Assembly (NCBI GenBank): GCA_036268875.1
Contig: DATATI010000079.1
Location: forward strand, 204,618 to 268,617
Direction of reading: 5' to 3'
Source: Polyangia bacterium
GTDB lineage: Bacteria; Myxococcota_A; Polyangia; Fen-1088
DNA length: 64,000 nt
Position numbers and translations under genes: made by a program. The notes under the pieces were generated by a model. That model was not told the origin of the DNA. It searched no databases and was given only the letters and a program-made list of their open reading frames with translations. Below are positions 44,861-56,063 of the stretch, in pieces (position 1 is the stretch's first letter; the number at the start of each line of letters is the position of its first letter).

Positions 44861-45523
44861 ATGGGCGCGGCCGCTTTTTACGACATGGACGGGACGTTGG
44901 TGCGGACCAACCTGGTTCACGCCTTCGCCTACAACGCCAAGAACCAGCAGGGCCTGCTGCGCAGCGTGTTCAAGACGGCGGCGACGTTCGCCAGCGTGCC
45001 GCTGTTCATGGCCGCCGATTTCTATAATCGGCGCCTCTTCAACGACATCTTCTTCGTCCGCTACCGTGGCGAATCGGAAGATCGCCTGCGCTATCTCGCC
45101 GATGAGCTGTTCGAGAGCACCATCAAGCCGTCGATTTTTCCCGGCGCCTATGAGCTGATCGCCAAATCCAAGGAACTGGGCCTGCGCCAGGTGCTGGTCA
45201 CCGGCGCCCTGGACATCACGGTCGAGCCGCTGGCCAGGCACCTCAAGATCGACGACTATGTGACGAACCGCCTGGAATTCGTCGACGGATACGCCACCGG
45301 CCGCCTTTTGCCGCCGGTGATGGCGGCCGCCACCAAGGCCAGCTGGATTCGCATCTACGCCGAGAAAGAGAGCTTGAACCTGTCCGACTGTTACAGCTAT
45401 TCCGACAGCATGAGCGATCTGCCGATGCTCTCGGTGGTGGGCCACCCCACGGCCGTCAACCCCGACCTGCGGCTGCGCAATACGGCGCTGCAGCACGACT
45501 GGCCGATACTGGACCTGCGGTGA
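44861..45523 (+). CDS. HAD-IB phosphatase, first gene of the ether-lipid-type cluster
   Basis: A 220-residue HAD-IB (SerB-like) phosphatase. Motif [12 protein letters not shown] is at about residues 7-17, an amphipathic/hydrophobic stretch ([19 protein letters not shown]) follows, motif II is VTGALD and motif [28 protein letters not shown] proteins are often next to PlsC-type acyltransferases and fatty acyl reductases and may remove phosphate from lipid precursors. It is the first of a run with a LarA-like protein, a metallophosphoesterase, the large ElbD-like enzyme and an SDR. ATG 44861 is a good start; stop lies 13 bases before the next ATG. Confidence 0.8.
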   Translation: MGAAAFYDMDGTLVRTNLVHAFAYNAKNQQGLLRSVFKTAATFASVPLFMAADFYNRRLFNDIFFVRYRGESEDRLRYLADELFESTIKPSIFPGAYELIAKSKELGLRQVLVTGALDITVEPLARHLKIDDYVTNRLEFVDGYATGRLLPPVMAAATKASWIRIYAEKESLNLSDCYSYSDSMSDLPMLSVVGHPTAVNPDLRLRNTALQHDWPILDLR

Positions 45524-45536
45524 GAAGGACGATCTG

Positions 45537-47162
45537 ATGCGCGAAAGGCAGCCCAAGATCCTGCGCGGCCCGGTGCCGCGGCGGAAGGAAGACGACCAGG
45601 TCGTCTATATCGACAACGATTCGGCGCCGCGAATTCTGTTCTCGGGCGAAGATCTTCTGCTGGAAGACCTGCCGATCGGCACGCGGGTGGTCTATCCCAA
45701 GCCTCCCATCGAGGGGCTGGCCAACCCGGGCGCGGCCATTCGCTATGCGCTGAACCACCCGCTGGACACGCCGCCGCTGTACGCGCAGCTGATGCCGGGC
45801 ATGCGGGTGACCATCGCCGTCGACGACATCAGCCTGCCGCTGCCGCCGATGGTCACGCCTGACGTCCGGCAGACCATCATCGAGATTCTGCTGGAGCTTC
45901 TGGACGCCAACGGCGTGGACGACGTGCACATCATCGTCGCCAATTCGTTGCACCGGAAGATGACCGCCGCCGAGATGAAGCGGATGGTGGGCGCGAAGAT
46001 TCACGACGCATTTTATCCCGACCGTTACTACAACCACGACGCCGAAGATCCTGACGGGATGGTGCACTTGGGCGTCACCGAAAAGAACGAGCCGGTGAAC
46101 ATCAACCGCCGGGCCGTCGAGAGCGACCTCTGCATCTACGTGAACATCAACCTGGTGCCCATGGACGGCGGGCACAAGTCGGTGACGGTCGGCCTGTGCG
46201 ACTACGACAGCCTGCGGCCGCACCACGATCCGGAGACCATCCGGGCGTCGGACAGTTACATGGATCCGAAGAAGTCGGTGCTGAACACCAAGGTCGAGCG
46301 CATGGGCGCGCTGGTGGACAAGCACATGAACGTCTTCCACATCGAGACTGCCCTGAACAACCGCATGTTCGCCGGCCCGACGGCGTTCCTGTCGAAGAAC
46401 GAAGACGAGTTCACCGAGTTCGATCGCCTGAAATTCGAGGCGATGAAGTGGTCGCTGTCGAAGCTGCCGGCCGCCGCCAAGCGGACGCTGTTTCATTCCA
46501 TTCCGGCGCAGTACCAGCTCATCGCCTGCCACGCCGGCAAGACCGAGCCGGTGCACGAGAAGATCCTGGCGCGTTGCTTTGAACAGTACGCGGTCAACGT
46601 GCGCGGCCAGGCGGACATCTTGATCTGCGGCGTGCCGTTCATCTCGCCGTACAACGTGAACTCGATCCTGAATCCGCTGCTGGTGCAGGTGATGGGCCTC
46701 GGCTACTTCCACAACATGTACCGGGGCAAACCGGTGCTGAAAAAGGGCGGCGTCATGATTTTGACCCACCCTTGCTATGACGAGTTCGATCACAACCACC
46801 ACCCGAGCTACATCGAGTTCTTCAATCGCCTGCTGCCCGAGACGCGCGACGCGATGAAGCTGCGCCACAAGTACGAAGAAGAGTTCGCCCACAACCCGAG
46901 CTACATCGAGATGTATCGGCGCGGGAACGCCTACCACGGCGCGCACCCGTTCTTCATGTGGTACTGGGGCGAGAACGGCCGCCAGCACATCGGCAAGGTG
47001 ATCGCGGCCGGCGCGCAGAACGCGCACGTGCCTGCAATGCTGGGCTGGGATCGCGCCGAATCGCTGACCGAGGCCATCGCCATGGCCCGCAGCTTCGTCG
47101 GCCCGTCGCCCGAGATCACCTTGATGCACCACCCGCCCATCGTCATGGCCGACATGGAGTGA
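45537..47162 (+). CDS. LarA-like (DUF2088) protein in lipid cluster
   Basis: A 541-residue protein of the lactate racemase LarA superfamily. Residues that resemble LarA sites are visible: DDISLP in the N-terminal domain, a His in NSLHRKM, and [10 protein letters not shown], where the Lys corresponds to the one that holds the nickel-pincer nucleotide. The Arg after the first Asp motif is missing (LarA DxTRP, here DDISLP), so activity on lactate is doubtful. It has a GAGAAGGA ribosome-binding site and lies between HAD-IB and metallophosphoesterase genes. No larB/larC/larE genes appear here. A role in a hydroxy-acid or lipid intermediate is inference. Confidence 0.75.
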   Translation: MRERQPKILRGPVPRRKEDDQVVYIDNDSAPRILFSGEDLLLEDLPIGTRVVYPKPPIEGLANPGAAIRYALNHPLDTPPLYAQLMPGMRVTIAVDDISLPLPPMVTPDVRQTIIEILLELLDANGVDDVHIIVANSLHRKMTAAEMKRMVGAKIHDAFYPDRYYNHDAEDPDGMVHLGVTEKNEPVNINRRAVESDLCIYVNINLVPMDGGHKSVTVGLCDYDSLRPHHDPETIRASDSYMDPKKSVLNTKVERMGALVDKHMNVFHIETALNNRMFAGPTAFLSKNEDEFTEFDRLKFEAMKWSLSKLPAAAKRTLFHSIPAQYQLIACHAGKTEPVHEKILARCFEQYAVNVRGQADILICGVPFISPYNVNSILNPLLVQVMGLGYFHNMYRGKPVLKKGGVMILTHPCYDEFDHNHHPSYIEFFNRLLPETRDAMKLRHKYEEEFAHNPSYIEMYRRGNAYHGAHPFFMWYWGENGRQHIGKVIAAGAQNAHVPAMLGWDRAESLTEAIAMARSFVGPSPEITLMHHPPIVMADME

Positions 47163-48037
47163 AGGGCACCGTGAAGCTGCGCAGCACTGGCCGCGGGACG
47201 AAATTTTCGGCGGCGCGCGGGGTCTGGGAGTCGGTGCAAGAGGTGGTGTACGCGGCGGGCTGGCCGGGGCGGGTGCTCGATCGCCTGCCGGCGGCGACGC
47301 GCGTGGCGGCGGTCCGGCACGAACTGGAGCTGGCGCGCGGCTCGGTCGGGCGGCCGCCGCTGAAGGTGGCGTTCGTCTCCGACCTGCACATCGGGCCGTT
47401 GACGCCGCCGCGGTTGCTTGATCGGGCGTTCGATCAGCTGGACGACTTCGCCGCCGACGTGCTGGCGCTGGGTGGCGACTACGTCTATCTGGAGGCGACG
47501 TCGAAGATGGCCGAGCGGTTGCGCGGGCTGGTGGCGCGCGTGTCGGCGCCGATCAAGGTCGCCGTGCTGGGCAACCACGATCTGTGGACCGACAACACGC
47601 TCCTCGAACGGGCGCTGGCCGACGCCGGCGCGACGGTGCTGGTCAACGACGCCCTTCGCTTGCCGCCGCCCCACGACGACGTGGCGTTGATCGGCATCGA
47701 CGAGCCGTGGACCGGCGCGCCCGACGCCGCCCGCGCCTTCGCCGCCGCCGGCGACGTGCCGGTGCGCATCGTCGTCGCGCACGCCCCGGAGGCGTTCCCG
47801 CACGTGGTCGGCCGCGGAGCCAAGCTGATGCTGTGCGGGCACACCCACGGCGGCCAGGTGGCGCTGCCGTCCGGGCCGGTGGTGGTGCACGGTCCGCTGG
47901 GCCGGCGCTGGCCGTCGGGGTTGCACGACGTGAGCGGGATGAAGCTGTTCGTGTCGCGCGGCCTTGGCAACGTCGACCTGCCGATCCGGGCCAACGCGGC
48001 GCCGGACGTGTCGCTGTTCAGTATTCGTTCGATCTGA
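47159..48037 (+). CDS. Metallophosphoesterase, YkuE/LpxH-like
   Basis: A 292-residue calcineurin-like phosphoesterase with all metal motifs: VSDLHIG, GGDYV, GNHD, and CGHTHGGQ. The N-terminal basic/amphipathic segment (about 1-65) suggests membrane association. Family members hydrolyse phosphodiesters such as UDP-diacylglucosamine or related lipid substrates. The GTG 47159 start overlaps the LarA-like stop (GTGA); GTG 47171 is a shorter alternative. It lies within the elb-like operon, and probably acts on a lipid precursor there. Confidence 0.8.
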   Translation: MKGTVKLRSTGRGTKFSAARGVWESVQEVVYAAGWPGRVLDRLPAATRVAAVRHELELARGSVGRPPLKVAFVSDLHIGPLTPPRLLDRAFDQLDDFAADVLALGGDYVYLEATSKMAERLRGLVARVSAPIKVAVLGNHDLWTDNTLLERALADAGATVLVNDALRLPPPHDDVALIGIDEPWTGAPDAARAFAAAGDVPVRIVVAHAPEAFPHVVGRGAKLMLCGHTHGGQVALPSGPVVVHGPLGRRWPSGLHDVSGMKLFVSRGLGNVDLPIRANAAPDVSLFSIRSI

Positions 48038-48093
48038 CGCGTCCGCCCGCCCCGAGTGGCAATTCTCGGCCGGGTACGTTATCTAAGTCGGTC

Positions 48094-51000
48094 GTGGCAA
48101 CGTCCAAGAAGCCGCCGCACGCCGGGCATCGGGCCGGCTCTTCCCATGTCGTTCCGTCGGCGGCCGGTGCGTCCTCCCCGACCTTGCCGGTCGCCGAGAT
48201 CTTCCGCGGGCGCAACGTCTTCATCCTGGGAAGCACCGGGTTCGTGGGCAAGGTGCTGCTCAGCTTGCTGCTGGATCGCTTCCCGGACATCGGGCGCGCC
48301 TACGTGATGGTGCGGCGCGGGTCGGGAACGGACAGCGAGACGCGCTTCTGGCAAAGCGTGGTCACCTCGCCGGCGTTCGAACCGCTGCGCAGCAAATACC
48401 AAGGCCGCGAGGGGCTGGCGGCCTTCCTGAAAGAAAAAGTTCGCGTCGTCGACGGCGACATCACCGAGAAAAATCTCGGGCTGTCCGAGGAGGACGCCCA
48501 GCGCGTGGCCCAGGACATCGACGTGCTCATCAATTCGTCGGGTCGGGTGACGTTCAACCCGCCGCTGGAATCGGCGCTGAAGACCAACGTCGACGGCACC
48601 CGCAACGTCATCGCCTTCGCCAAGCGGATGAAGCGCCCGGCCCTGATCCACACCAGCACCTGTTTCGTGGCCGGCAACCGCAGCGGCGAGGTCTGGGAAA
48701 GCGAGGAATTGGACGGTTATTTCCCCCGCCGTCAGGACCTGCCCGGCACGCAGTTCTCCGTCGAGCAAGAGATGACCGACAGCGAACACGGCGCCACCCG
48801 CATCCGCCAGCTGGCGGACGACGCCCAGGTGCTGGCCCAGCTGCGCAAGCTGGCGCGCGAGCGCCTGCGCGAGGAGAACCGCGATCCGGACGACGAGGGC
48901 GCGCTGCGCCTGGCCGTGGCCCGCCAGCGCAAGGAATGGATCCGCGCCGAGCTGACCCAGCAAGGGATCGAACGCGCCCGCGAATGGGGTTGGCCCAACA
49001 TCTACACGTACACCAAGAGCATGGGCGACCAGCTCGTGGCGCGCGAGACCGGCATCGTGCGGGCCATCGTTCGCCCGGCCATTGTCGAAAGCGCGGTGGC
49101 CTATCCGTTTCGCGGCTGGAACGAGGGCTTCACCACCTCGGCGCCGCTGGTGTACCTGGCGCTCAAGGGCCAGAACGTCCTGCCGGTGTCGTCGCAGAAG
49201 TTGATCCTGGACGTGGTCCCCGTCGATCACGTCGCCGCCGCGATGCTGATGGTGGCCGCCCAGGCCATCGTCGGCGAGCCCAAGCTGGTCTATCAGCTGT
49301 CCAGCGGCGATCTGAATCCGCTTTACATCGATCGCGTCGTCACCCTGACCGGGCTTTACAAGCGCAAGCGGTTTCAGGACAAGGAGACCGGTAACCGGTT
49401 CATCAATGAGCTGGCGGCGCGCATGGAGTTTCGCCCCATCACGCAGGAAGAGTACGAGGCGCGATCGATCCCGATGGTCAACCGCCTGGTGCAGCGGACT
49501 TCAAAAGCGCTGGGCAAGATCCGGCCCAGCTGGGGCGGCGGTCGCTTCACCGAGTTCGTCGATCGGGCCAAAAAACAGGTCGACGAGGTCGAGCGCATCA
49601 CCGACGAGGCGTCGAAGAACATCGAGCTGTTCCGTCCCTTCATCTTCGACAACCGCTATGTCTTCCGCGCCGACAACATCCGCGCCCTGCGCGATCGCAT
49701 GGGCGCCGACGGCCAGGCGCTGTTGCCGTGGGGGCCGGAAAATCTCGACTGGTACGACTACTGGATGAACATCCACTTCCCCGGTTTGCAGCGCTGGGTG
49801 CTGCCCGAACTGGACCAGACCTACGCCGCCCGGCCCAAGCAGGTTTACAGCTACCACGATCTGCTGGAGCTGTTCGACACCACCACCAAGCTGCACGCCA
49901 CCCGCGTCGCCATGCGCATCGAGCGCGGCAAGCGCGAGGAGATCTACAACTACGCCGACCTGCAAGAGCTGGCCACGCGCATCGGCGTGTTCCTGATCGG
50001 CGAAGAGATCGCCGCCGGCGAGCGCGTCTTGCTGTTCGCCAAGAACGGACCGGAGTGGTCGATGGCGTACTTCGGCGTCCTCAAGGCGGGCGCCACGGTG
50101 GTCCCGGTGGGCTACGAATCGACGGTGGCGGAGATCGTGAACATCGCGCGGGCCTCGGGCGCGGTGGGCATCTTGATCGGCGACGATCTGCACGACAAGC
50201 GTTCGGATCTCAAGCGCGCGTTGCGCGAGGCCAGCCTGACCACCAAGATCTGGCCGTTTGCCACCGCCTTCGAGCTGCCCGATCTGGCCGTCGAGCAAGA
50301 GCGCGCCAAGGCCCTGCACAAGCGGGTCAACCCCGACACGCTGGCGTCGCTGATCTTCACCTCGGGCACCACCGGCAAGCCCAAGGGCGTGATGCTGACC
50401 CACCGCAACTTCACCTTCATGGTGTCGGAGCTGTCCAAGGTGTTCGAGTTCGGGGTCAGCGACGGCATGCTGTCGGTGCTGCCGCTGCACCACACCTTCG
50501 AGTTCTCGACCGGCTTGCTGGTGCCGCTGGCCCACGGCGCGCAGATCACTTACCTGACCGAGCTGACCGGCGAGCTGATCGCCTCGACGCTGAAGAAGGG
50601 CCACGTCACCGCCATCGTCGGCGTGCCGGCGCTGTGGGATCTGATGCGGCGCCGGGTCTTGCAGCGCTTCTCCGACAAGTCGCCGCTGCTGGAGACGGCG
50701 ATGAAGGGCCTGATGGCCGCCAACTACGAGCTGCGGTCGCGCACAAAATTGGATCTGGGGCTTTTCTTCTTTCTGCCCATTCACGAAGGTTTCGGCGGGC
50801 GCATTCGTTATTTGATCAGCGGCGGGTCGGCGCTGCCGTCCGAGGTGATGAAGACCTTCTACGGGATGGGCTTCAGCTTTTTCGAAGGCTACGGCCTGAC
50901 GGAGACGGCGCCGGTGTTGACGGTGACCTCTCCGAAGAAGAAGCCGATGGTGGGGTCGGTGGGGCAGCCGCTGCCTGGATTGGAGGTCAAGATCGACGCG

Positions 51001-52623
51001 CCCGACGGCGCCGGCGTGGGCGAGGTGATCGCCCGCGGCCGCAACGTGATGGCCGGTTACTGGGAGGATCAGCCCGGCACCGACGCCGCCATCGTCGACG
51101 GCTGGTTCCGCACCGGCGATCTCGGACGCTTCGACGAGAACGGCAACCTGTTTCTGGTCGGGCGATCGAAGGAGATCATCGTCGACTCCAACGGCAAGAA
51201 CGTCTACCCCGACGAGATCGAAGATCTGTACCGCGATTGCAAGTTCATCAAGGACCTGTCGGTGGTCGGCCTGCCCGACGGCAGCGCCGAGCACGTGGTG
51301 TGCGCGGTGCAAGCGGCCTACGACGCCGACGCCACGCTGACCCACGCCGACGTCGCCGCTCGCATCGACGAACACTTTCGCAAGGTGTCGGCCGACCTGC
51401 CGTTCTGGAAACGGGTGAAGACCGTGCACATCTGGGACGGCGAGCTGCCGCGCACATCGACGCGCAAGGTGAAACGCCGCGAGGTGGTGGCCGAGTTGAC
51501 CCGCCTGGCGCAGAAGTCAGCCGAGACTCCGACGGTGGCCCTGGACAGCGTGCGCGAAGGAACCAGCGTCGCCTGGCTGGCCGATCTGGTGGCCACCGTC
51601 TCGGGCCGCCAGCGCGGCGACGTGCACCCGAACAGCCGCTTTGATCAGCTGGGTTTCGACAGCCTGATGTACGCCGAGCTGTCCGGCGCGTTGGAGACCG
51701 CCGGCGTGACCATCCCCGACGGGTTCGACGTCACGGCCATTGCCGACGTCACCCAGTTGCACGACGCTCTGACGCGCGGCCGGGTGGGCGCGGTGATGGA
51801 ACGGGCCGGCCGCCAGCGCAGCCAGGCGGCGGCGCCCAGCGACGAGATCCAGGTGCCGTCGACGGTGGCCCGCGCCGGCAAGCGTGGGTTGGCCCTGGCC
51901 CAGAAGCTGTTTTACAAGGGCGTCCTTCACACCGACGTGCGCGGCGCCAACCACATTCCGCAGCACACGAATTTCCTGGTGGCGGCCAATCACTGCTCGC
52001 ACCTGGACATGGGCCTCATCAAGGTCGCGCTCGGTCCAGCGGGGCGGGACATCACCTCGCTGGCGGCGGCGGACTATTTTTTCCGCAACAAGTACCGGCG
52101 CGCCTATTTCTCGCACTTCACCAACCTGGTGCCGATGGAACGCAGCGGATCGATCCGGCGCTCGATGGACACCGCGCAGGAGGTGCTGCGCCAGGGCCGC
52201 AGTATGGTGGTGTTCCCGGAGGGCACGCGTTCGCTGAACGGCGAGCTGGCGGATTTTTTGCCCAGCCTGGGCTATCTGGCCCTGCGCGCCGAGGTGGGGA
52301 TCTTGCCGGCCTTCATCGCCGGGACCTTCGACGCGCTTCCCAAGGGTGCGGCGATTCCCAAGGCGCGTGCGCTGGGCGTCGCTTTCGGGCCATTTTTGTC
52401 GATTGAACGCTTGAAAGAAATGACCGAAGGCCTGTCGTCCCAGGAGGCCTGGCGGCTGGCGGCGGCGTACGTTCAGCGCATCGTCGAGAATCTGCGCGAC
52501 GGCGTGCCGAACCCGGTCGACAGCGAAGCAATCCGCGCGGCCTGGGACGGCCACCGCCTGGGTGTCATTGAACTCAAACGCGGCAGCAATGGCCCGCGTC
52601 GGTTGTTGCGATCGGTGCCGTGA
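48094..52623 (+). CDS. ElbD-like multidomain lipid enzyme: acyl reductase, AMP-ligase, ACP, PlsC acyltransferase
   Basis: A 1509-residue protein with four modules. A fatty acyl-CoA reductase/SDR module: Rossmann GSTGFVGK at 46-53 and YTYTK at about 304-308. An AMP-dependent acyl ligase: [10 protein letters not shown] near 756-765, GYGLTE and TGDLG. A carrier-protein module whose GFDSL Ser1190 would carry phosphopantetheine. A PlsC acyltransferase: NHCSHLD with His1300 and FPEGTRS near 1375. This order recalls ElbD, reported as the multifunctional ether-lipid enzyme of Myxococcus. It would activate, carry, reduce and transfer fatty acyl groups. GTG 48094 is the start choice; earlier residues overlap the metallophosphoesterase gene. 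The exact product is not shown by sequence. Confidence 0.85.
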   Translation: MATSKKPPHAGHRAGSSHVVPSAAGASSPTLPVAEIFRGRNVFILGSTGFVGKVLLSLLLDRFPDIGRAYVMVRRGSGTDSETRFWQSVVTSPAFEPLRSKYQGREGLAAFLKEKVRVVDGDITEKNLGLSEEDAQRVAQDIDVLINSSGRVTFNPPLESALKTNVDGTRNVIAFAKRMKRPALIHTSTCFVAGNRSGEVWESEELDGYFPRRQDLPGTQFSVEQEMTDSEHGATRIRQLADDAQVLAQLRKLARERLREENRDPDDEGALRLAVARQRKEWIRAELTQQGIERAREWGWPNIYTYTKSMGDQLVARETGIVRAIVRPAIVESAVAYPFRGWNEGFTTSAPLVYLALKGQNVLPVSSQKLILDVVPVDHVAAAMLMVAAQAIVGEPKLVYQLSSGDLNPLYIDRVVTLTGLYKRKRFQDKETGNRFINELAARMEFRPITQEEYEARSIPMVNRLVQRTSKALGKIRPSWGGGRFTEFVDRAKKQVDEVERITDEASKNIELFRPFIFDNRYVFRADNIRALRDRMGADGQALLPWGPENLDWYDYWMNIHFPGLQRWVLPELDQTYAARPKQVYSYHDLLELFDTTTKLHATRVAMRIERGKREEIYNYADLQELATRIGVFLIGEEIAAGERVLLFAKNGPEWSMAYFGVLKAGATVVPVGYESTVAEIVNIARASGAVGILIGDDLHDKRSDLKRALREASLTTKIWPFATAFELPDLAVEQERAKALHKRVNPDTLASLIFTSGTTGKPKGVMLTHRNFTFMVSELSKVFEFGVSDGMLSVLPLHHTFEFSTGLLVPLAHGAQITYLTELTGELIASTLKKGHVTAIVGVPALWDLMRRRVLQRFSDKSPLLETAMKGLMAANYELRSRTKLDLGLFFFLPIHEGFGGRIRYLISGGSALPSEVMKTFYGMGFSFFEGYGLTETAPVLTVTSPKKKPMVGSVGQPLPGLEVKIDAPDGAGVGEVIARGRNVMAGYWEDQPGTDAAIVDGWFRTGDLGRFDENGNLFLVGRSKEIIVDSNGKNVYPDEIEDLYRDCKFIKDLSVVGLPDGSAEHVVCAVQAAYDADATLTHADVAARIDEHFRKVSADLPFWKRVKTVHIWDGELPRTSTRKVKRREVVAELTRLAQKSAETPTVALDSVREGTSVAWLADLVATVSGRQRGDVHPNSRFDQLGFDSLMYAELSGALETAGVTIPDGFDVTAIADVTQLHDALTRGRVGAVMERAGRQRSQAAAPSDEIQVPSTVARAGKRGLALAQKLFYKGVLHTDVRGANHIPQHTNFLVAANHCSHLDMGLIKVALGPAGRDITSLAAADYFFRNKYRRAYFSHFTNLVPMERSGSIRRSMDTAQEVLRQGRSMVVFPEGTRSLNGELADFLPSLGYLALRAEVGILPAFIAGTFDALPKGAAIPKARALGVAFGPFLSIERLKEMTEGLSSQEAWRLAAAYVQRIVENLRDGVPNPVDSEAIRAAWDGHRLGVIELKRGSNGPRRLLRSVP

Positions 52624-52645
52624 GCGCGAAACGGACCAGGCGATC

Positions 52646-53716
52646 ATGAGCGACAAGAAAATTCTCGTCACCGGCGCCAGCGGTTTCCTGGGCGGACACC
52701 TGGTGCGTGAGTTGGTCCGTCGTGGCGAGGCCGGCGCCTTGCGCGTGCTGGCCCAGTCAGCGCCGCCGCCCTGGATGCGCGCGCTGCCCATCGAGATCGC
52801 CGGCGGCTCGGTGACCAGCGCGGCGGACGTGGCCCGCGTGGTTGACGGCGTCGATCGCATTTACCACCTGGCCGGCATGGTCTCGTACAAGCCGGCCGAC
52901 GCACACCGCATGTACGACGTTCACGTGGGCGGTACGCGCGCCCTGTGCGCGGCGGCAGTGCGCGCCGGGGTCAAGCGCATCGTCATGGCGTCGACCAGCG
53001 GCACGGTGGCGGTGTCCAAGCGCGCCGACGAGCTGCCGGACGAGACGTCGCCGGCGCCGGTCGACATCATCGCGCGCTGGCCGTACTACGGCAGCAAGCT
53101 TTATCAAGAGGAGGCGGCGCGCCGCGCGTGCGGCGACAAGATCGAGCTTGTCACCTTGAACCCCAGCTTGCTGCTGGGGCCGGGCGACGATCGGTTGAGC
53201 TCGACCCGGCTGGTGCTGCAGTTTCTGGCCCGGGAGATCGCGCTGATTCCGCCGGGCGGGTTGAACTTCGTCGACGCGCGCGACGTGGCGGGGTTGTTCC
53301 CGGTGGCCATGGAGCGCGGCACGCCGGGCGAACGTTATCTGGTCGGCGGCTACAACTGGACCTTCGCCGAGCTTCTTGGCCGCCTGGAACGCCTGACCAA
53401 AGTCGCCGGGCCCAGGTTCGTGGCCCGCGGCAAGCTGCCGCTGCTGGCGACGCGCGCCCAGGCGGCGCTGCTGCGCCACTGGGGCCGCACGCCGCCCGTT
53501 GAGCCGCAGAGCGTGGAGATGTCCGAGTACTTCTGGTACTTCGAATCCGGCAAGGCAGGACGCGAACTGGGCTTCATCCCGCGCGACGCCACCGACACGT
53601 TGTTCGAGACGGTGAAGTACGTGCGCGAGAATTTTCTCGGCAACGACGCCCTCTCGCGCAAGGCGGGCAGCGGCAGCGACGCCGCGTCGGCACCACGAGC
53701 GATCGCCGACAACTGA
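52646..53716 (+). CDS. Extended SDR, NAD-dependent epimerase/dehydratase (ElbE/OleD-like)
   Basis: A 356-residue extended short-chain dehydrogenase. NAD-binding TGASGFLGG at 9-17, an AGMVSYKP segment, the catalytic YYGSK, and a C-terminal substrate lobe (FVDARDVAGLF). It resembles 3-beta-hydroxysteroid dehydrogenase/OleD-type SDRs that act on long-chain lipids. It directly follows the ElbD-like gene (22-base gap), so it probably reduces or oxidises a product of that enzyme. ATG 52646 was chosen; the open frame begins earlier over the ElbD-like end. A hydroxy-lipid substrate is inference. Confidence 0.82.
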   Translation: MSDKKILVTGASGFLGGHLVRELVRRGEAGALRVLAQSAPPPWMRALPIEIAGGSVTSAADVARVVDGVDRIYHLAGMVSYKPADAHRMYDVHVGGTRALCAAAVRAGVKRIVMASTSGTVAVSKRADELPDETSPAPVDIIARWPYYGSKLYQEEAARRACGDKIELVTLNPSLLLGPGDDRLSSTRLVLQFLAREIALIPPGGLNFVDARDVAGLFPVAMERGTPGERYLVGGYNWTFAELLGRLERLTKVAGPRFVARGKLPLLATRAQAALLRHWGRTPPVEPQSVEMSEYFWYFESGKAGRELGFIPRDATDTLFETVKYVRENFLGNDALSRKAGSGSDAASAPRAIADN

Positions 53717-53739
53717 AGCGGCCAGCGGCGGACACGCAC

Positions 53740-55044
53740 GTGGAACCGGCGCGTCCCTTGACCCTGGCCCACGCCACCGCCCTGGTGGTGGCCAGCATGG
53801 TGGGCACCGGCGTCTTCACCACCACCGGTTTCATGCTGGCTGATTTGCACTCGCCGCTGCTGGCGCTGGGGGTGTGGGTGCTGGCCGGCGCGCTGGCCCT
53901 GGCCGGCGCGGCCGTCTACGCCGAGCTGGGCGCCATGATGCCGCGGGCCGGTGGCGAGTACGTCTACCTGACGCGGGCGTTTCATCCGGCGGTGGGATTT
54001 CTGTCGGGGTGGGTCTCGTTGCTGGTGGGGTTCGCCGCGCCGACGGCGGCGGCGGCGCTGGCCTTCGGGCGCTACGCGCAGACGTTGCTCCCGGCCCTGC
54101 CAGTGAAAACGGCGGCGCTGGCGCTGGTCGCCGCGGCGACGCTGTTGCACCTGCGCGACGTGCGGCGCGGCGGCGTCATGCAGGCGCTGCTCACCGGATT
54201 GGTGATTGCGCTGATCGTCGGGTTCATCGTGGTGGCTCTGGCCTCGGGGCGCGCCGACTGGATGCGGATAGTTCGGCCCGCAACGCCGGCAGTTGGTTCA
54301 TCGGCGGGGATCGGCGCGGTGGGCGTATCGCTGGTCTACGTGGCCTACAGCTATTTTGGCTGGAACGCCGCTGCCTACGTGGCGGGCGAGATCCGCGATC
54401 CGGATCGAACGCTGCCGCGCGCGTTGCTGGGTGGGACGGCGCTGGTGACGGTGCTGTACGTGGCGCTGAACGCGGTCTTTCTGTCGTCCGCCCCGGTCGC
54501 CGAACTGGCGGGCAAGGTGGAGATCGCCCACGTCGCGGCGACGGCGCTGCTGGGAAGCAAAGGCGGCGTGGTGGTGTCGTTCCTGGTGGCGCTGGCGCTG
54601 GCCGGATCGGTCAGCGCGCTGACCATGACCGGACCGCGCGTGGTGCAAGCGATGGCCGAGGACGGACAGTTCTTCCGCGCTCTCGGCCGCACCGGGCCGG
54701 GCGGGGCGCCGACGGCGGCCGTGCTGCTGCAGGGCGCGCTGGCGGCGGCCGGGATCCTCACCGCGGCGTTCGAGCCACTGCTGGTTTACGCTGGATTTAC
54801 ATTGACCCTCAGCGCGGCGGCGACCGTGGCGGGCGCCTTCGTTCTGCGCCGCCGCGAACCGGCCGCCGCCCGCCCGCACCGCGCCCTCGCCTGGCCGGTG
54901 AGCGGCATCGCTTATCTCGGTCTGGCCGCCTTCATGACCGTCTTCGCCATCCGCGAACGGCCGACGGAAAGTTTGGCCGGCATCGCCACGCTGCTGGCCG
55001 GCACGCTGGCTTGGCTTGTGTGGCAGCGCCGCCGCCGGCGTTAG
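53740..55044 (+). CDS. APC-family amino acid permease
   Basis: A 434-residue polytopic transporter with about 12 helices and the APC layout: the glycine-rich GTGVFTTTG in helix 1 (residues 20-30), GGEYVYLTRAF and GWVSLLVGF. It would import or exchange an amino acid or polyamine by proton coupling. GTG start at 53740. Its stop overlaps the convergent lipid-kinase stop by 4 bases (TTAG). The specificity is not predictable. Confidence 0.85.
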   Translation: MEPARPLTLAHATALVVASMVGTGVFTTTGFMLADLHSPLLALGVWVLAGALALAGAAVYAELGAMMPRAGGEYVYLTRAFHPAVGFLSGWVSLLVGFAAPTAAAALAFGRYAQTLLPALPVKTAALALVAAATLLHLRDVRRGGVMQALLTGLVIALIVGFIVVALASGRADWMRIVRPATPAVGSSAGIGAVGVSLVYVAYSYFGWNAAAYVAGEIRDPDRTLPRALLGGTALVTVLYVALNAVFLSSAPVAELAGKVEIAHVAATALLGSKGGVVVSFLVALALAGSVSALTMTGPRVVQAMAEDGQFFRALGRTGPGGAPTAAVLLQGALAAAGILTAAFEPLLVYAGFTLTLSAAATVAGAFVLRRREPAAARPHRALAWPVSGIAYLGLAAFMTVFAIRERPTESLAGIATLLAGTLAWLVWQRRRRR

Positions 55045-56027
55045 AACCGCACGCGCAAGGCGGCCGGAACGACCTCGAACGTCGCCGGCAGCCGTCCGGG
55101 CGTTTCGCCGTCCAGCTCCAGCGGGATCACCGCGCCATCGTCGACGGGCGTCGCTTCCAGGCGCGTGGTCGATTCGTTGCGCACGTTTTCCAGACTGAGG
55201 TGCGAACCGTTATAGATGCGGCCGATCTTGGTCATGACCTCAAGGCGGCTGAAGTCGCCCACCACCACCAGATCAAGATGCCCGCTGTCCAGCGACGCCG
55301 ATGGACAGATCTTCATGCCGCCGCCGAAGAAGCGTCCGTTGCCGACCGCCGCCATCAACACGCGCCGCCGCTGCTTGGGCCCACCGTCGATGCTCAGCCA
55401 GACGTCGGTGTTGTCGTACGAAGCCAAGGTGCGCAGCGTGGCGCCCAGGAACGCCAGCTTGCCGCCCAGACGCTTCGACGACGCATTGGCCTTGCTGGCC
55501 ACCGCGCTGGAAAAGCCGAACGACGCCACGTTGACGAAATAGCGCAGCGCTGTTGATCCGTCGGGCGCGGTGTAGCGAACCCGTCCCACGTCGATGGCGT
55601 GGGCCGGCCTCTCGCGCACGTCCTTGGCCGCCTGGGCCAGCGACGGTGATAGCTGCAGCATGCGCCGGAAATCGCCGCCGGTGCCGCGCGGGATGATCCC
55701 GAGCTCGGTGGTGGCACCGGCGTCGGCCGACAAGATTCCGTTCGCCACCTCCGAGATCGTGCCGTCGCCGCCCAGGGCGACGATCAGCTGCCGTCCTGCC
55801 GCCGCCGCTTCGTGGGCCAGCAGCACGGCGTGACCGCCGGCGGTGGTGAACGCCGAATCGAACGGGCCCAGGCCCTCGGTCAGCGGGCCGACCAGCTTGG
55901 CCCAGCGGGCCTCGCTGAGGCCGCCGCCGGCGCGCGGGTTGACGATCACAAGCGGTCTTTGGGGATCCACGCCGGCTGTTCTTAACAGAAAACGGCGCCG
56001 ACCCGAAACCGCGGCGACCAGAATCAC
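55041..56027 (-). CDS. Diacylglycerol-kinase-family lipid kinase
   Basis: A 328-residue DAGK catalytic-domain protein: NPRAGGG at 30-36, GGDGTISEV with GGDGT at 86-90, PRGTGGDF, and a second beta domain ending at LELDGE. DgkB/YegS-type kinases phosphorylate diacylglycerol or related lipids with ATP at the membrane surface. It converges with the APC permease gene and diverges from the EamA gene. The GTG 56027 start has no visible ribosome-binding site; a downstream start is possible. The GGDGT motif is intact, so it should be active. Confidence 0.85.
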   Translation of the reverse strand: MILVAAVSGRRRFLLRTAGVDPQRPLVIVNPRAGGGLSEARWAKLVGPLTEGLGPFDSAFTTAGGHAVLLAHEAAAAGRQLIVALGGDGTISEVANGILSADAGATTELGIIPRGTGGDFRRMLQLSPSLAQAAKDVRERPAHAIDVGRVRYTAPDGSTALRYFVNVASFGFSSAVASKANASSKRLGGKLAFLGATLRTLASYDNTDVWLSIDGGPKQRRRVLMAAVGNGRFFGGGMKICPSASLDSGHLDLVVVGDFSRLEVMTKIGRIYNGSHLSLENVRNESTTRLEATPVDDGAVIPLELDGETPGRLPATFEVVPAALRVRF

Positions 56028-56063
56028 GCGCGGCGATCAAAAGCGACTTATCCTGAAACGCAC

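Noticed and set aside
45456..47132. 558-codon minus-strand open frame opposite the LarA-like gene
   Set aside because: The plus-strand gene has a clear family fit and a ribosome-binding site; the minus frame has neither.
49501..51429. 642-codon minus-strand open frame opposite the ElbD-like gene
   Set aside because: Shadow of the AMP-ligase region with no domain signature.
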